Numbered from the stretch's first letter, positions 45,689-57,874 are shown. The stretch: 61,941 nt of DNA from Micromonospora parva (GCF_000718515.1 NZ_JNZS01000028.1:1-61941), one strand, 5' to 3'. The notes: generated by a model from the sequence alone, not told the origin. Numbers and translations are program-made.

Positions 45689-48061
45689 GTGCATTTTCCA
45701 CCGGGCATGGCCGCTGTCGCGGCGCTCAGCGGGCTCGTCGCCGCGGTGGCCGTCGTGCTGCTGACCGTCGTCGCCCGGCGGCGGACGGGGCCGCGTCGAC
45801 CGGCGCACGTGCTGCTCGCGGCAGCCGCCGGCGGTGCCCTGATCAGCCTCCTGGCCGGGGTGGTCGCCGCGCTCAGCGCGAACGACCACTGGGCCCACGA
45901 GCAGGGGCAGCGCACGGGTTGGGCGACGCTGGTGGCGATCGGCACGGCGGTGAGCGGGCTGGCCTTCGCCGCCGGTCTGCTCCGACTGCCCGGGGTGGCC
46001 GCCACCGCGGCGGGAACGGCCCGGCTCGCCCTGGACGGGTTGGTCATTGCGGCGGCGCTGTGGTTCGTCGGTTGGGTGCTCTTCTCCGAGCCCACCCGGT
46101 TGCTCGGTGCCGCCACCCCGATGGCCTGCCCGGCGATCCTGGTGGCCACGGTGAGCGCGGCGCTCGGCGCCGGCCTCGCCGTGATCGTCGTCTTCCGGGC
46201 CGCCGCCCCACGGCGACGGCTCGCCGCGCTGTGCGCCGGCATCACCGCGGTGAGCTGCGGCGGGCTGGGGCTCAGCGCCGGGCTCTGCCAGGCCGGGCCG
46301 ACCATGGCGCTGACCGGCGCGTCGCTGCTCGCCGCCGGCCTGCTGACCGTCGCGCTCGCCCTGTACCGGGCGGACCGGCCGGGGCAGGTCGACCTGGACC
46401 TGGTCGGTCGCGACGGCGAGTACGCCATCGCCCCGATGCTGGCGATGGCCGCCTCGGCGATGTACCACCTCGCCCAGGACGGCCGGTTCACCGCGGCCGG
46501 CATCGTGGCCGGCAGCGTCGAGGGTTTCGCCCTGGTGGCGCGGCAGTACCTCACCCTTCGCGACGTCCGGGGGTACGCGGGCCGCCTGGCCGAGCGGGAG
46601 GCGCACTTCCGGGAGTTGGCGCACACCGATCCGCTGACGTCGTTGGCCAACCGGCGCGGGCTGCTGCGGGCGCTGCACCACAACGCCGCGGACCGCAACC
46701 CGTGCGTGCTGCTCGGCCTCGACCTGGACGGCTTCAAGAACGTCAACGACATGCGGGGCCACGACGTGGGCGACGCCGTGCTGGCCGAGGTGGGCCGGCG
46801 GCTGCGCGGCAACCTGCGCCCCGGTGACGTGGCCGCCCGGCTGGGTGGCGACGAGTTCGCCGTGCTCATGCAGGGCCGGTCGGTCGAGGCGGACCGGGTC
46901 GCCGAGCGGCTCCTCGGGGTGCTCAACCGGCCGTACGACCAGCCGGAGGGGCCGGTCTTCCTGTCGGTGAGCATCGGGGTGGCCGACTGGGCCGACGAGC
47001 CGGACGTGGAGTTGCTGCTGCGGCACGCCGACCTGGCGTTGCGCTACGCCAAGCAGCGGGGCAAGAACCGGATCGAGCGGTACGACGCCGCGTACGACAA
47101 GCTGCTGCGCCGGCGGACGACGGTGGAGCACGAGCTGCGCGGGGCCATCGAGCGCGACGAGCTGCGGTTGGCCTTCCAGCCGGTGGCGTCGCTGCCGTCG
47201 GTGCGGCCGGTCGGCGCCGAGGCGTTGCTCCGCTGGCACCACAGTGAGCTGGGCAACGTCCGTCCGGACGAGTTCATCCCGCTCGCCGAGGAGTGCGGCA
47301 TGATCGCTCCGCTCGGCGCCTGGGTGCTGCACCAGGCCTGCTACCAGCTCTCCCGGTGGCTGGCGGACGGGCACGACGTCTGGGTGTCGGTCAACGTCTC
47401 TCCCCGCGAGCTGCACGCCCCGGAGTACGTGGTCCAGGTCGCCGAGGCGTTGCGCGCCCACCACGTGCCGCCGCAGCGGCTGGTGCTGGAGGTCACCGAG
47501 CACGCGGTCGCCACCGACCTGGACGAGCTGATCCGGCGGCTGACCGCGCTGCGGTTGACCGGTGTCCGGATCGCGCTGGACGACTTCGGGGCCGGCTACT
47601 CGTCGCTGGGGCAGCTACGGCGGCTGCCGATCGACATCCTCAAGATCGACCACAGTCTGGTCGCCGAGCACGAACCGGTCCGCCCGGTCGACCAGGACGG
47701 CCCGGCCTTCGCCCCGATGGTCGACATCGTCATGCGACTGGGCCATCAGCTGGGGCTGGAGGTGATCGCCGAGGGGGTGACCACCCCGACCGAGCTGGCC
47801 GCCGTGGTGGCCGCCGGCTGTCGGTTCGGCCAGGGCGCGCTCTTCGGTTGGGGGGTGCCGGCCGAGCACCTGGAGGCGATGCTGGAGGCGGCCACGTCCC
47901 CGGGTGCGCGTCCCACCGCGGTGCCGGCGCCACGTCCCGCTCCGGGCGGGTCCGGGCAGCTCAACCCGTCTGCCGATGGCGCGTCGCCGGGCGACGCGCC
48001 GACCTCCGTTAACCAACATGTGGGATCAGTTGACTCATCGCGTGAGATGCGTCAGGCTTAG
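45689..48061 (+). CDS. Membrane GGDEF-EAL protein, apparently complete
   Basis: A 790-residue protein. The first 290 residues hold about nine hydrophobic helices. The GGDEF domain (about 313-470) has [13 protein letters not shown], an intact GGDEF at 387-391, and the RxxD inhibitory site RPGD exactly five residues ahead, so product feedback is possible. The EAL domain (about 490-745) has [38 protein letters not shown] and [11 protein letters not shown] 45689 follows TTGGAGG; the long open frame upstream runs antisense to ilvD. The ilvB promoter lies within its 3' end. Confidence 0.9.
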   Translation: MHFPPGMAAVAALSGLVAAVAVVLLTVVARRRTGPRRPAHVLLAAAAGGALISLLAGVVAALSANDHWAHEQGQRTGWATLVAIGTAVSGLAFAAGLLRLPGVAATAAGTARLALDGLVIAAALWFVGWVLFSEPTRLLGAATPMACPAILVATVSAALGAGLAVIVVFRAAAPRRRLAALCAGITAVSCGGLGLSAGLCQAGPTMALTGASLLAAGLLTVALALYRADRPGQVDLDLVGRDGEYAIAPMLAMAASAMYHLAQDGRFTAAGIVAGSVEGFALVARQYLTLRDVRGYAGRLAEREAHFRELAHTDPLTSLANRRGLLRALHHNAADRNPCVLLGLDLDGFKNVNDMRGHDVGDAVLAEVGRRLRGNLRPGDVAARLGGDEFAVLMQGRSVEADRVAERLLGVLNRPYDQPEGPVFLSVSIGVADWADEPDVELLLRHADLALRYAKQRGKNRIERYDAAYDKLLRRRTTVEHELRGAIERDELRLAFQPVASLPSVRPVGAEALLRWHHSELGNVRPDEFIPLAEECGMIAPLGAWVLHQACYQLSRWLADGHDVWVSVNVSPRELHAPEYVVQVAEALRAHHVPPQRLVLEVTEHAVATDLDELIRRLTALRLTGVRIALDDFGAGYSSLGQLRRLPIDILKIDHSLVAEHEPVRPVDQDGPAFAPMVDIVMRLGHQLGLEVIAEGVTTPTELAAVVAAGCRFGQGALFGWGVPAEHLEAMLEAATSPGARPTAVPAPRPAPGGSGQLNPSADGASPGDAPTSVNQHVGSVDSSREMRQA
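48030..48058 (+). promoter_or_regulatory. Promoter of the ilvBNC leader
   Basis: TTGACT (48030-48035) and CAGGCT (48053-48058) are separated by 17 bases. CAGGCT ends 7 bases before the leader-peptide ATG at 48066, so transcription should begin at or next to that codon. The promoter overlaps the last codons of the GGDEF-EAL gene. Confidence 0.6.
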
Positions 48062-48065
48062 CCGC

Positions 48066-48101
48066 ATGTCGTCGTACCGGTCGCTGCGAGTACTTACCTG
48101 A
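48066..48101 (+). CDS. ilvB leader peptide
   Basis: Eleven residues, [11 protein letters not shown], followed by TGA. It contains Leu-Arg-Val-Leu codons late in the peptide, just before an attenuator hairpin whose stem begins at its stop codon. Branched-chain-codon leaders upstream of ilvB are known from Corynebacterium and Streptomyces. Ribosome stalling at Leu/Val codons would favour read-through into ilvBNC. Confidence 0.7.
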   Translation: MSSYRSLRVLT

Positions 48102-48163
48102 GCGCACTCTCCCTCACCGAGAGTGCGCTGGCCCCGTGCATCTGCACGAGGGCCGTTTTTATT
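48101..48163 (+). promoter_or_regulatory. ilvBNC transcription attenuator
   Basis: Hairpin 1 pairs AGCGCACTCTC (48101-48111) with GAGAGTGCGCT (48119-48129) perfectly. Hairpin 2 pairs GGCCC and CGTGC (48130-48139) with GCACG and GGGCC (48144-48154, one bulged A) and is followed by GTTTTTATT, an intrinsic terminator about 90 bases before ilvB. This is the pause/terminator arrangement of amino acid attenuation; I did not find an equally convincing antiterminator pairing by eye. Confidence 0.75.
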
Positions 48164-48249
48164 GCCATCGGAACCTGGCGAAGCGGGCCGCGCCCGCGTC
48201 GCATCGCTTGACTAGCCACCAGCCACTCCAGCCGAAGGCCAGAACCGCC

Positions 48250-50130
48250 ATGACGAGACCCACGCCCGAGACCCTCGCCCACACCGCCCGCCGGGCCCGC
48301 GCGGCCGCCGACCCGACCCTCGACGTCGACCAGGCCGGCACGCGCACGGCCACCCCGGCCACCCCGGCGGTACGGCCCGCCGCCGCGACCCAGGTTTCCG
48401 GGGCCGGCTCGCTCGTGCGGTCCCTTGAGGCGCTCGACGTCGACGTCGTCTTCGGCATTCCGGGCGGCGCGATCCTGCCGGCGTACGACCCGCTCTACGA
48501 CTCGACGGTCCGGCACATCCTGGTGCGGCACGAGCAGGGCGCGGGGCACGCGGCGACCGGTTACGCGCAGGCCACCGGCAAGGTCGGCGTCTGCATCGCC
48601 ACCTCCGGCCCGGGTGCGACGAACCTGGTCACCCCGATCGCCGACGCGTACATGGACTCGGTGGCGATGGTCGCGATCACCGGTCAGGTGGCCCGCCCGT
48701 CGATCGGCACCGACGCCTTCCAGGAGGCGGACATCCAGGGCATCACCCTGCCGATCACCAAGCACAACTTCCTCGTGCAGAACGCCGAGGAGATCCCCCG
48801 GGTGCTGGCCGAGGCGTTCCACCTGGCCAGCAGCGGGCGACCCGGCCCGGTCCTGGTCGACATCCCCAAGGACGTGCTCCAGGCGCCGACCACCTTCTCC
48901 TGGCCGCCCACGCTGGACCTGCCCGGCTACCGGCCGACCCTGCACCCGCACGGCAAGCAGATCCGGGAGGCGGCGCGGCTGATGGCTGGCGCCCGACGGC
49001 CGGTGCTCTATGTCGGCGGCGGCGTGCTCAAGGCCGGTGCCACCGACGGGCTGCGTCGGCTGGCCGAGCTGACCGGCATCCCGGTCGTCACCACGTTGAT
49101 GGCGCTCGGGGCGTTCCCCGACTCGCATCAGCAGCACCTGGGGATGCCCGGCATGCACGGCACCGTCGCCGCGGTCTACGGCCTGCAGAAGGCGGATCTG
49201 ATCGTCGCGCTGGGCGCGCGTTTCGACGATCGCGTCACCGGCAAGCTGGACTCGTTCGCCCCGGACGCGGCTGTGGTCCACGCGGACATCGACCCGGCGG
49301 AGATCGGCAAGAACCGGCACGTGGACGTGCCGATCGTCGGCGACGCCAAGCACGTCATCGACGAGTTGATCGTCGCGGTCAGCGCCGAGCGGTCGGGGGG
49401 GCGTACCGCCGACCTCGGTGACTGGTGGACGCAGCTGAACGACCTGCGCGACCGTTACCCGCTGGGCTACGACGAGCCGTCCGACGGCACGCTGTCCCCG
49501 CAGTACGTGATCAAGCGACTGGGCGAGATCGTCGGCCCGGACGCGATCTTCGTGGCCGGGGTGGGTCAGCACCAGATGTGGGCGTCGCAGTTCATCTCGT
49601 ACGAGAAGCCGCACACCTGGTTGAACTCCGGCGGTCTCGGCACGATGGGTTATGCGGTGCCGGCGGCGATGGGCGCCAAGGTCGGCAAGCCGGACACGGT
49701 GGTCTGGGCGGTGGACGGTGACGGCTGCTTCCAGATGACCAACCAGGAGTTGGCCACCTGCGCGCTGGAGGGCATCCCGGTCAAGATCGCCGTGATCAAC
49801 AACGGCAATCTGGGGATGGTCCGGCAGTGGCAGACGCTCTTCTACAACGAGCGTTACTCCAACACCGAGCTCGGCACCCACAAGCACCGCATCCCCGACT
49901 TCGTCAAGCTCGCCGAGGCGCTGGGCTGCGTCGGGCTGCGCTGCGAGAACGCCGCTGACGTGGACAAGACCATCGCCGCCGCCATGGAGATCAACGACGC
50001 GCCCGTGGTGATCGACTTTGTGGTCGGCAAGGACGCGATGGTCTGGCCGATGGTCGCCGCCGGCACCAGCAATGACGAGATCATGTTCGCCCGCGGCGTC
50101 CGCCCGGTCTTCGACGAGGATGACATCTGA
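48250..50130 (+). CDS. ilvB: Acetolactate synthase large subunit
   Basis: Thiamine diphosphate enzyme making acetolactate or acetohydroxybutyrate, the first common step for Val, Leu and Ile. The 626-residue product begins with a variable 55-residue N-terminus, then [18 protein letters not shown], the catalytic Glu in [11 protein letters not shown], and the ThDP/Mg motif [12 protein letters not shown] with [15 protein letters not shown] 48250 is the first ATG after the attenuator. It lies 2 bases from ilvN, so the subunits are co-translated. Confidence 0.96.
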   Translation: MTRPTPETLAHTARRARAAADPTLDVDQAGTRTATPATPAVRPAAATQVSGAGSLVRSLEALDVDVVFGIPGGAILPAYDPLYDSTVRHILVRHEQGAGHAATGYAQATGKVGVCIATSGPGATNLVTPIADAYMDSVAMVAITGQVARPSIGTDAFQEADIQGITLPITKHNFLVQNAEEIPRVLAEAFHLASSGRPGPVLVDIPKDVLQAPTTFSWPPTLDLPGYRPTLHPHGKQIREAARLMAGARRPVLYVGGGVLKAGATDGLRRLAELTGIPVVTTLMALGAFPDSHQQHLGMPGMHGTVAAVYGLQKADLIVALGARFDDRVTGKLDSFAPDAAVVHADIDPAEIGKNRHVDVPIVGDAKHVIDELIVAVSAERSGGRTADLGDWWTQLNDLRDRYPLGYDEPSDGTLSPQYVIKRLGEIVGPDAIFVAGVGQHQMWASQFISYEKPHTWLNSGGLGTMGYAVPAAMGAKVGKPDTVVWAVDGDGCFQMTNQELATCALEGIPVKIAVINNGNLGMVRQWQTLFYNERYSNTELGTHKHRIPDFVKLAEALGCVGLRCENAADVDKTIAAAMEINDAPVVIDFVVGKDAMVWPMVAAGTSNDEIMFARGVRPVFDEDDI

Positions 50131-50132
50131 TC

Positions 50133-51756
<1,624 letters not shown>

Positions 51757-52155
51757 CCGTCCGGCCCGGCCGGACGACGATCCACCGGCAGCCCCTGGGC
51801 TGGCGCTCTCCCCAGCGCCGCCCCGGGGCTGCTCGGCATGCTGCCGCCCGTCGATGCGTCGGGCGGCGGTGTTCGTGGGCCACCGCTCGCCCACGGTGAC
51901 CGGGTGACCGACACCACCGGGGTCCGACGCGGCCTGGGCGACCGTGTCGACGCGGTGAACGGCCGATGTCCGTCGCCCGACCGGGCGTGTGAGGGCACTC
52001 ACCCCGAAGACCGGAACACGCCGACCAGCGAGGCCCCTACGATCGCCTGTAGGTGCAGCAGCCGGCACCTGACGGCCACGGCACGGATCAGCGCAGGGCG
52101 CAGTGCGGCGCCCGGCCGCCCGGGCCGATCGCAAACACGACCTCTACGAGGACCG
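51757..52155. other. Spacer between ilvC and serA
   Basis: No gene seen. It begins with a strong hairpin (51789-51831) that should end the ilv transcript, then a second GC-rich hairpin (GCCGCCCG with CGGGCGGC, about 51843-51870). TACGAT at 52038-52043 is a possible serA -10, implying a leader of about 105 bases. The open frame that runs through from 51838 into serA is not protein-like. Confidence 0.45.
51789..51831 (+). terminator. Hairpin after ilvC
   Basis: CAGCCCCTGGGCTGGCGCT folds back on AGCGCCGCCCCGGGGCTG with few mismatches. There is no T-run, which is common for hairpin-type ends in high-GC actinomycetes. Confidence 0.6.
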
Positions 52156-53754
52156 ATGAATCCTGTCGTACTGATCGCCGAAGAACTCGCCCCCGCCGCC
52201 ATCGAGGTGCTCGCCCACGACTTCGACGTCCGTCACGTCGACGGCACCGACCGTCCGGCCCTGCTCTCGGCGCTCTCCGAGGCCGACGCCGTCATCGTGC
52301 GCAGCGCGACCCAGATCGACGCCGAGGCCATCGCCGCGGCGCCGCGCCTCAAGGTGGTCGCCCGCGCGGGCGTCGGTCTGGACAACGTCGAGGTGCCGGC
52401 CGCCACCGCCCGGGGCGTCATGGTCGTCAACGCGCCCACCTCGAACATCGTCTCCGCCGCCGAGCAGGCCGTCGCGCTGCTGCTCGCCGTGGCGCGTAAC
52501 ACCGCGAGCGCCAGCGCCGCGCTCAAGGCGGGGGAGTGGAAGCGGTCCAAGTACACGGGCGTCGAGGTGCAGGGCAAGACCGTCGGCGTGGTCGGGCTCG
52601 GCCGCATCGGCGTGCTCTTCGCCCAGCGCATCGCCGCGTTCGGCACCCGGCTGATCGCGTACGACCCGTACATCCAGCCGGCCCGCGCGGCGCAGCTCGG
52701 CGTCCGCCTGGTGGGGCTGGAGGAGCTGCTGCGGGAGAGCGACTTCATCTCCATCCACCTGCCGAAGACGCCGGAGACGGTGGGCCTGATCGGTGAGAAG
52801 GAGCTGGCGATCGTCAAGCCCGGCGTCCGCATCGTCAACGCCGCCCGTGGTGGGCTGGTCGACGAGCAGGCGCTCGCGGACGCGATCGCCGAGGGTCGGG
52901 TCGCCGGCGCCGGTGTCGACGTGTACAGCAAGGAGCCGTGCACCTCGTCGCCGCTGTTCGCCTTCGACAACGTGGTGGCCACCCCGCACCTGGGCGCCTC
53001 CACCCACGAGGCGCAGGACAAGGCCGGTCTCGCGGTGGCCAAGAGCGTGAAGCTGGCGTTGCAGGGCGAGTTCGTCCCGGACGCGGTCAACGTGCAGGCC
53101 GGCGGGGTGGTCGCCGAGGACGTTCGGCCGCTGCTGCCGCTGGCGGAGAAGCTCGGCCGGGCGTTCACCGCTGTCGCCGGCGGGGTCGCCGCCAGCGTCA
53201 CTGTCGAGGTTCGCGGTGAGATCGTCAGCCACGAGGTGTCGGTGCTCAAGCTCGCCGCCACGAAGGGCCTGTTCAGCTCCGTGGTCGAGGAGCAGGTCAC
53301 CTACGTCAACGCCCCGCACCTGGCCGCCGAGCGTGGCGTCGAGGTCACCCTGGCCACCCTGGCCGAGACGGCCGATCAGCCGACCCTGGTCACGGTGCGC
53401 GGCGCGCTGCCGGACGGCCGGACGGTGAGTGTCTCCGGCACCGTCACCCAGTCCGGCGCTCGCGACGTGCTGAAGCTGACCGAGGTGGACGGCTTCGACG
53501 TGGAGATCGGCGCGGAGGGCATCCTGCTCTTCCTGCGCTACGCCGACCGGCCCGGTGTGGTCGGCACCGTCGGTACCCTGCTCGGCGAGTCGGGCATCAA
53601 CATCGCGGCCATGCAGGTGGCGCGTCGGGAGGCGGGCGGCGAGACGCTGATGACGCTCACCGTCGACCAGGCGCTCGGCGCCGACCTGCTCACCTCGGCC
53701 GCCGAGTCGATCGGTGCCACCGCGGCCAGCGCCGCCGACCTGCGCGACGAGTAA
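52156..53754 (+). CDS. serA: D-3-phosphoglycerate dehydrogenase
   Basis: Oxidises 3-phosphoglycerate with NAD+ in the first step of serine synthesis. The 532-residue product is the long type: substrate and NAD domains (VGLGRIGVLFAQR, NAARGGLVDEQAL, TPHLGASTHEAQ with the catalytic His), an ASB allosteric domain (about 320-450) and a C-terminal ACT domain (RPGVVGTVGTLLGESGINIA) for serine feedback. ATG 52156 follows GAGGA. Transcribed separately from ilvBNC, though co-oriented. Confidence 0.96.
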   Translation: MNPVVLIAEELAPAAIEVLAHDFDVRHVDGTDRPALLSALSEADAVIVRSATQIDAEAIAAAPRLKVVARAGVGLDNVEVPAATARGVMVVNAPTSNIVSAAEQAVALLLAVARNTASASAALKAGEWKRSKYTGVEVQGKTVGVVGLGRIGVLFAQRIAAFGTRLIAYDPYIQPARAAQLGVRLVGLEELLRESDFISIHLPKTPETVGLIGEKELAIVKPGVRIVNAARGGLVDEQALADAIAEGRVAGAGVDVYSKEPCTSSPLFAFDNVVATPHLGASTHEAQDKAGLAVAKSVKLALQGEFVPDAVNVQAGGVVAEDVRPLLPLAEKLGRAFTAVAGGVAASVTVEVRGEIVSHEVSVLKLAATKGLFSSVVEEQVTYVNAPHLAAERGVEVTLATLAETADQPTLVTVRGALPDGRTVSVSGTVTQSGARDVLKLTEVDGFDVEIGAEGILLFLRYADRPGVVGTVGTLLGESGINIAAMQVARREAGGETLMTLTVDQALGADLLTSAAESIGATAASAADLRDE

Positions 53755-53773
53755 CAGCCGACAAGCACTGTGG

Positions 53774-53798
53774 GGGGCCTGGCGATTCGCCGGGCCCC
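53774..53798. terminator. Bidirectional hairpin after serA
   Basis: GGGGCCTGGC (53774-53783) pairs with GCCGGGCCCC (53789-53798), one wobble, loop GATTC. It separates convergent serA and the small minus-strand gene. Confidence 0.65.
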
Positions 53799-53830
53799 TC
53801 GTCATTTCCCGTCTACTGCCGCTGGTCGGG

Positions 53831-54187
53831 TCAGCCGGGCAGTCGTGCCGGGGGCGGGTAGACAGAGCCGTCCTGCGGGTCGAAGAGCATCAGCCCGTGT
53901 TCGCCGGCCAACCGCTCGATGTCCAGGAGCACCTGGTCCGCGCAGGTCGGGTGCAGGTTCAACTCGACGTGGTCGTGGGCCGCGTGCAGCGGCGCCACCG
54001 CCCAGGGGCTGTCCGGGCCGGGGTGACGGTCCGGATAGGACGCCGTGATCGCCCGGTAGAAGCTGACCACCCGTGGGTCGGGGTAGCGGTCCACGTGCCG
54101 TCCCTGTCGGCAACCGTCGACCGCTGTCCGCACGTCCTCGGGCGTCGCCCCGTCCTCCAGGGCCCACACGCTCAGATCGAAACTCAC
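53831..54187 (-). CDS. Conserved small soluble protein, unknown function
   Basis: A 118-residue acidic protein beginning MSFDLSVWALEDGATPEDV, an opening shared by a group of actinobacterial hypothetical proteins. It has a Trp/His-containing middle (DSPWAVAPLHAAHDHVELNL), and no membrane helix, signal peptide or recognised catalytic motif. CACGCT on the minus strand (54195-54200) lies 7 nt before the GTG start, suggesting a leaderless mRNA. Nothing nearby hints at function. Confidence 0.7.
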   Translation of the reverse strand: MSFDLSVWALEDGATPEDVRTAVDGCRQGRHVDRYPDPRVVSFYRAITASYPDRHPGPDSPWAVAPLHAAHDHVELNLHPTCADQVLLDIERLAGEHGLMLFDPQDGSVYPPPARLPG

Positions 54188-54496
54188 GGCGGACAGCGTG
54201 CCATCCGCCGTTCACCATGTCGAAATTGCCTCGCCGCCGGTCAACCACCGATTGTCGCAGTCTCCGGTGCCGACGGTCCGGTGTGGAGACTCTTGCGTCG
54301 AGTTGCGTCGATTCGCTAGCGTACGCACTGCGGTCACTGGCCGAGTTCGAGGCGCCGGCCCGTCTTCGGGTGGCGCGGTCGACGTCCGGCCCGACCGGTC
54401 CGCACCCCTCGGTTGTGCGAGCCACGCGCACTCGTCGCTGACCGGCCCCCATGGTCGTTGCCGAGACCGTGGGGGCCGATCGCGTGCCCGACCAGC
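54188..54496. other. 309-base spacer with possible unannotated transcript
   Basis: No protein gene is credible. TTGCGT and TAGCGT, 18 bases apart (about 54297-54326), look like a + strand promoter. About 120 bases later comes the strong hairpin at 54444-54476. This could frame a small RNA, but the hairpin also serves as terminator for apbE on the other strand. Confidence 0.3.
54444..54476. terminator. Hairpin downstream of the apbE-like gene
   Basis: GGCCCCCATGGTC (54444-54456) pairs with GACCGTGGGGGCC (54464-54476) with a single wobble. It lies 20 bases beyond the stop of the minus-strand ApbE gene. Confidence 0.6.
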
Positions 54497-55339
54497 TCAG
54501 CGACGGTGGGCGAAGAGCGCGCGATAGTCGGAGTTTCCCCGGAACCAGGCCAGGCCGGTGGGGCCGGCGGCGTAGAGCGCCGTGGCGTAGGCGTCGGCGA
54601 CCGCCAGGTCGGGGCCCACGACGGTGGCGGCGGCGAGGTTCTCGGCCGGCTCGCCGGTGTGCGGGTCCACCACGTGCCCCTGCCGTCCGGTCACGCCGGA
54701 GGTGCCGATGGCGCCAGCGGTCATCTCCAGCACCAGCGGCGCGCGCTCGGGTGCGGTCGGGTGGTGCACGGCGACCCGCCAGGGCCCTCCGTGCGGCGCG
54801 CGGCCCCGGACGACGAGGTCGGCGCCGGCGAGGACGGCGTAGTCGTGGATGCCGGCGGCGCGCAGCCGCTCCGCGGCGCGTTCCACCGCCCAACCGCCGA
54901 GCAGGCCGCCCGGGTCGAAGCCGCCGGGCACCGCCCAGGCGTCGAACCACCCGTCGGTGGCGGCGCGCATCGCGGCGCAGCGGTCCACCAGGTCGGCCAG
55001 CGGCGGGTACGACTCGGGGCTGATCTCGCCCCGACGCAGCCGGGACACCAGGCTCTCCGGTCGGTTGGGGCCGTAGGTGAGGTCGATGGCGCGCAGTTCG
55101 GCGACGCTGTCCCGCAGCGCCTCGCCCACGCCCCGGCGGCCGAGCCACTCGGGCGCGTTGAGCAGCAGGGTGTACTCGGCGGTCGCGGTGCGGACGGTGT
55201 GCTGCACCGCGATCCGGCCCTCGGTGGCGCCGGCCGGGTCGATCCGGTGCCGGCGGCTGCCGAGTCGGAGGTCCGGCCGGCGGTGGCGGAACGCGGACGG
55301 GTCCGGCCAGCGGGTCCGTGGCTGTTCGTCGATGCGCAT
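54497..55339 (-). CDS. ApbE-family FAD:protein FMN transferase
   Basis: A 280-residue enzyme that attaches FMN covalently to threonine in flavoproteins. Recognisable pieces are FDPGGLLGGWAVERA (substrate-binding loop), GTSG, HVVDPHTGEP and the metal-site ADAYATALYAAG near the C-terminus. No signal peptide or lipobox, so it may act on a cytoplasmic partner; no flavoprotein with an FMN-accepting motif is encoded adjacent. ATG 55339 is preceded by GAGGGGG on the minus strand. Confidence 0.82.
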   Translation of the reverse strand: MRIDEQPRTRWPDPSAFRHRRPDLRLGSRRHRIDPAGATEGRIAVQHTVRTATAEYTLLLNAPEWLGRRGVGEALRDSVAELRAIDLTYGPNRPESLVSRLRRGEISPESYPPLADLVDRCAAMRAATDGWFDAWAVPGGFDPGGLLGGWAVERAAERLRAAGIHDYAVLAGADLVVRGRAPHGGPWRVAVHHPTAPERAPLVLEMTAGAIGTSGVTGRQGHVVDPHTGEPAENLAAATVVGPDLAVADAYATALYAAGPTGLAWFRGNSDYRALFAHRR

Positions 55340-55567
55340 CGCATCTGCCCCCTCGCACGTGGTGCCGCATCATCGCGACCCCGTTGGTCAGCGGGCCCCC
55401 GCGACCCACTGAGCACTACCGTACGCAGCGGAGATGATCGCTCCATGAGTCTCAGCTGAGAGGGTGCTGTGCATTCCCGCGTCCCAAATCATGGACGCTG
55501 CGTACCGGGAGGCGGGACGGCGACGTACCGTTGCGCAGACGGAACCGTTGAGCAGAGGAGTGCGGTC

Positions 55568-56599
55568 GTGGCGCGGATCGCGGTGGTGGCCGGGGACGGC
55601 ATCGGGCCTGAGGTGGTCGCGCAGGCCCGCAAGGTTCTCGACGCGGTGCTGCCCGACGTGCAGGCCACCGAATACGACCTCGGTGCCGCCCGCTGGCACC
55701 GTACCGGTGAGGTGCTGCCCGACTCGGTGCTGGCCGAGTTGGCCGGGCACGACGCGATCCTGCTCGGCGCGGTCGGTGACCCGACGGTCCCGCCGGGGGT
55801 GCTGGAGCGGGGGCTGCTGCTCAAGCTCCGTTTCGCCTTCGACCAGTACGTCAACCTGCGCCCGTCCCGGCTCTGGCCCGGGGTCACCGGTCCGCTGGGC
55901 AACGTGAAGCCGGGCGAGGTCGACCTCGTGGTGGTGCGCGAGGGCACCGAGGGGCTCTACGCCGGTGCCGGTGGCTCCCTGCACCGGGACACTCCGGCCG
56001 AAATCGCCACCGAGGAGAGCCTGAACACCCGCCACGGCGTGGAACGGGTGATCCGCGACGCGTTCGCCCGCGCCGGCCGCCGGGAGCGGCGCAAGGTCAC
56101 CCTCGTGCACAAGACCAACGTGCTCACCCACGCCGGGTCGCTCTGGGCGCGCACGTTCGACGCCGTCGCCGCCGAGCACCCGGATGTCGCCACCGAATAC
56201 CAGCACGTCGACGCGGCGGCCATGTTCCTCGTCACCCAGCCGCAGCGCTACGACGTGGTGGTCACCGACAACCTCTTCGGCGACATCCTCACCGACATCG
56301 CCGCGGCCGTCACCGGCGGCATCGGGCTGGCTGCCAGCGGCTGCATCAACCCCGAGGGGGCGTACCCCTCGATGTTCGAGCCGGTGCACGGCTCGGCGCC
56401 GGACATCGCCGGTCAGGGCATCGCCGACCCGGTCGCCGCCGTGCTCTCCGCCGCGTTGCTGCTGGATCAGCTCGGGCACGCCGAGTCCGCCGCCCGGGTC
56501 AACGCGGCGGTCGCCGCCGAGCTGGCCAACCGGGTTCCGGGCGTACCGCTGCGTACCGAAGAGGTCGGCGACCGGCTCGCCGCCCACGCCGTAGCCTGA
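55568..56599 (+). CDS. leuB: 3-isopropylmalate dehydrogenase
   Basis: Oxidative decarboxylase of the leucine pathway (NAD+); with CimA present it can also process 3-methylmalate for isoleucine. The 343 residues start [20 protein letters not shown]. Substrate and metal residues lie in [35 protein letters not shown] and the C-terminal [16 protein letters not shown] 55568 follows AGAGGAG and gives the standard N-terminus; the open frame extends further but without family similarity. Confidence 0.94.
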   Translation: MARIAVVAGDGIGPEVVAQARKVLDAVLPDVQATEYDLGAARWHRTGEVLPDSVLAELAGHDAILLGAVGDPTVPPGVLERGLLLKLRFAFDQYVNLRPSRLWPGVTGPLGNVKPGEVDLVVVREGTEGLYAGAGGSLHRDTPAEIATEESLNTRHGVERVIRDAFARAGRRERRKVTLVHKTNVLTHAGSLWARTFDAVAAEHPDVATEYQHVDAAAMFLVTQPQRYDVVVTDNLFGDILTDIAAAVTGGIGLAASGCINPEGAYPSMFEPVHGSAPDIAGQGIADPVAAVLSAALLLDQLGHAESAARVNAAVAAELANRVPGVPLRTEEVGDRLAAHAVA

Positions 56600-56762
56600 C
56601 CGTCCCGGCCCGCCCGGCGACCGGCCCGGCGCCGGTCCGCCCGGTGCCGTCCGTCCGGCCCGACCGGCGCTACCCGCTGAACGACCGTTCGGGGTAGGTT
56701 TCTGGCACAACCATCTCGGTGTGCGGTCCCGCATGCCGTTGTTCCGCAGGGAGGTCAGCGCG

Positions 56763-57860
56763 ATGAGCGGTGGTGACAAGCTCGACTTCGAGATCCGTCC
56801 GAATGCCGCGCCGGTATCCGCCGCCGATCGGGCCGCCCTCCTGGTCAACCCCGGGTTCGGCCGGGTCTTCACCGACCACATGGTCACCGTCCGCTACGCC
56901 GACGGCAAGGGCTGGTACGACGCCCGGGTGGAGGCGCGGGGCCCGATCCCGATGGACCCGGCCAGCGCGGTGCTGCACTACGCGCAGGAGATTTTCGAAG
57001 GGCTCAAGGCGTACCGCACGGCCGACGGTGGTGTGACGATGTTCCGGCCGGACGCCAACGCCGCCCGTTTCGCCACCTCCGCGCAGCGGATGGCGATGCC
57101 GGTGCTGCCGCCGGAGGTGTTCGTCGACTCGTTGCACAAGCTGATCGAGATCGACCGTGAGTGGATCCCCACCGGCGAGGACGGCAGCCTCTACCTGCGG
57201 CCGTTCATGTTCGCCAGCGAGGTCTTCCTCGGCGTCCGCCCGGCCAACGAGTACCTCTACATGGTGATCGCCTCACCGGTCGGTGCGTACTTCAGCGGTG
57301 GCGTGAAGCCGGTCACCGTCTGGGTCTCTCCGGACTACACCCGGGCCGCGCCCGGTGGCACCGGCGCGGCCAAGTGCGGCGGCAACTATGCCGCGTCGTT
57401 GGCGGCGCAGGCGGAGGCCATCGAGGCCGGCTGCGACCAGGTCGTCTTCCTGGACGCGGTGGAGCGCCGGTTCGTCGACGAACTGGGCGGCATGAACGTC
57501 TTCTTCGTCTACGACGACGGCACTGTGGTCACCCCACCGTTGACCGGCACGATCCTGCCGGGCATCACCCGCGACGCCGTCCTCGCGCTGGCCGGCGCGG
57601 CCGGGCACCGGGTCGAGGAGCGGCCGGTCAGCTTCGCCGACTGGCAGGCCGACGCCGCCAGCGGTCGCCTACGGGAGGTGTTCGCCTGCGGCACCGCCGC
57701 GGTCATCACCCCGATCGGTGGGGTCCGCTTCCCGGACGGTGAGTTCCTGATCGGTGGTGGCGAGCCCGGCCAGGTCACCATGGCCCTGCGCCAGCAGCTG
57801 GTCGACATCCAGCGGGGCACGGCGGCCGACCCGTACGGCTGGGTGCAGCGGGTCTTCTGA
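56763..57860 (+). CDS. ilvE: Branched-chain amino acid aminotransferase
   Basis: PLP enzyme performing the final transamination to Val, Leu and Ile with glutamate. A 365-residue fold-type IV protein with [15 protein letters not shown], the catalytic Lys in [15 protein letters not shown], and [14 protein letters not shown], all family signatures. GCAGGGAGG precedes ATG 56763. TAGGTT at 56695-56700 could be a -10 box, so it may be transcribed separately from leuB 163 bases upstream. Confidence 0.95.
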   Translation: MSGGDKLDFEIRPNAAPVSAADRAALLVNPGFGRVFTDHMVTVRYADGKGWYDARVEARGPIPMDPASAVLHYAQEIFEGLKAYRTADGGVTMFRPDANAARFATSAQRMAMPVLPPEVFVDSLHKLIEIDREWIPTGEDGSLYLRPFMFASEVFLGVRPANEYLYMVIASPVGAYFSGGVKPVTVWVSPDYTRAAPGGTGAAKCGGNYAASLAAQAEAIEAGCDQVVFLDAVERRFVDELGGMNVFFVYDDGTVVTPPLTGTILPGITRDAVLALAGAAGHRVEERPVSFADWQADAASGRLREVFACGTAAVITPIGGVRFPDGEFLIGGGEPGQVTMALRQQLVDIQRGTAADPYGWVQRVF

Positions 57861-57874
57861 CCTCCGTCGCTGTG

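Noticed and set aside
55445..55480. CTGAGAGGGTG before leuB, reminiscent of a thiamine (TPP) riboswitch
   Set aside because: Only the CTGAGA core is present; the other conserved blocks (CCTGA, the second-arm sequences) are missing, and leuB is not a thiamine gene.
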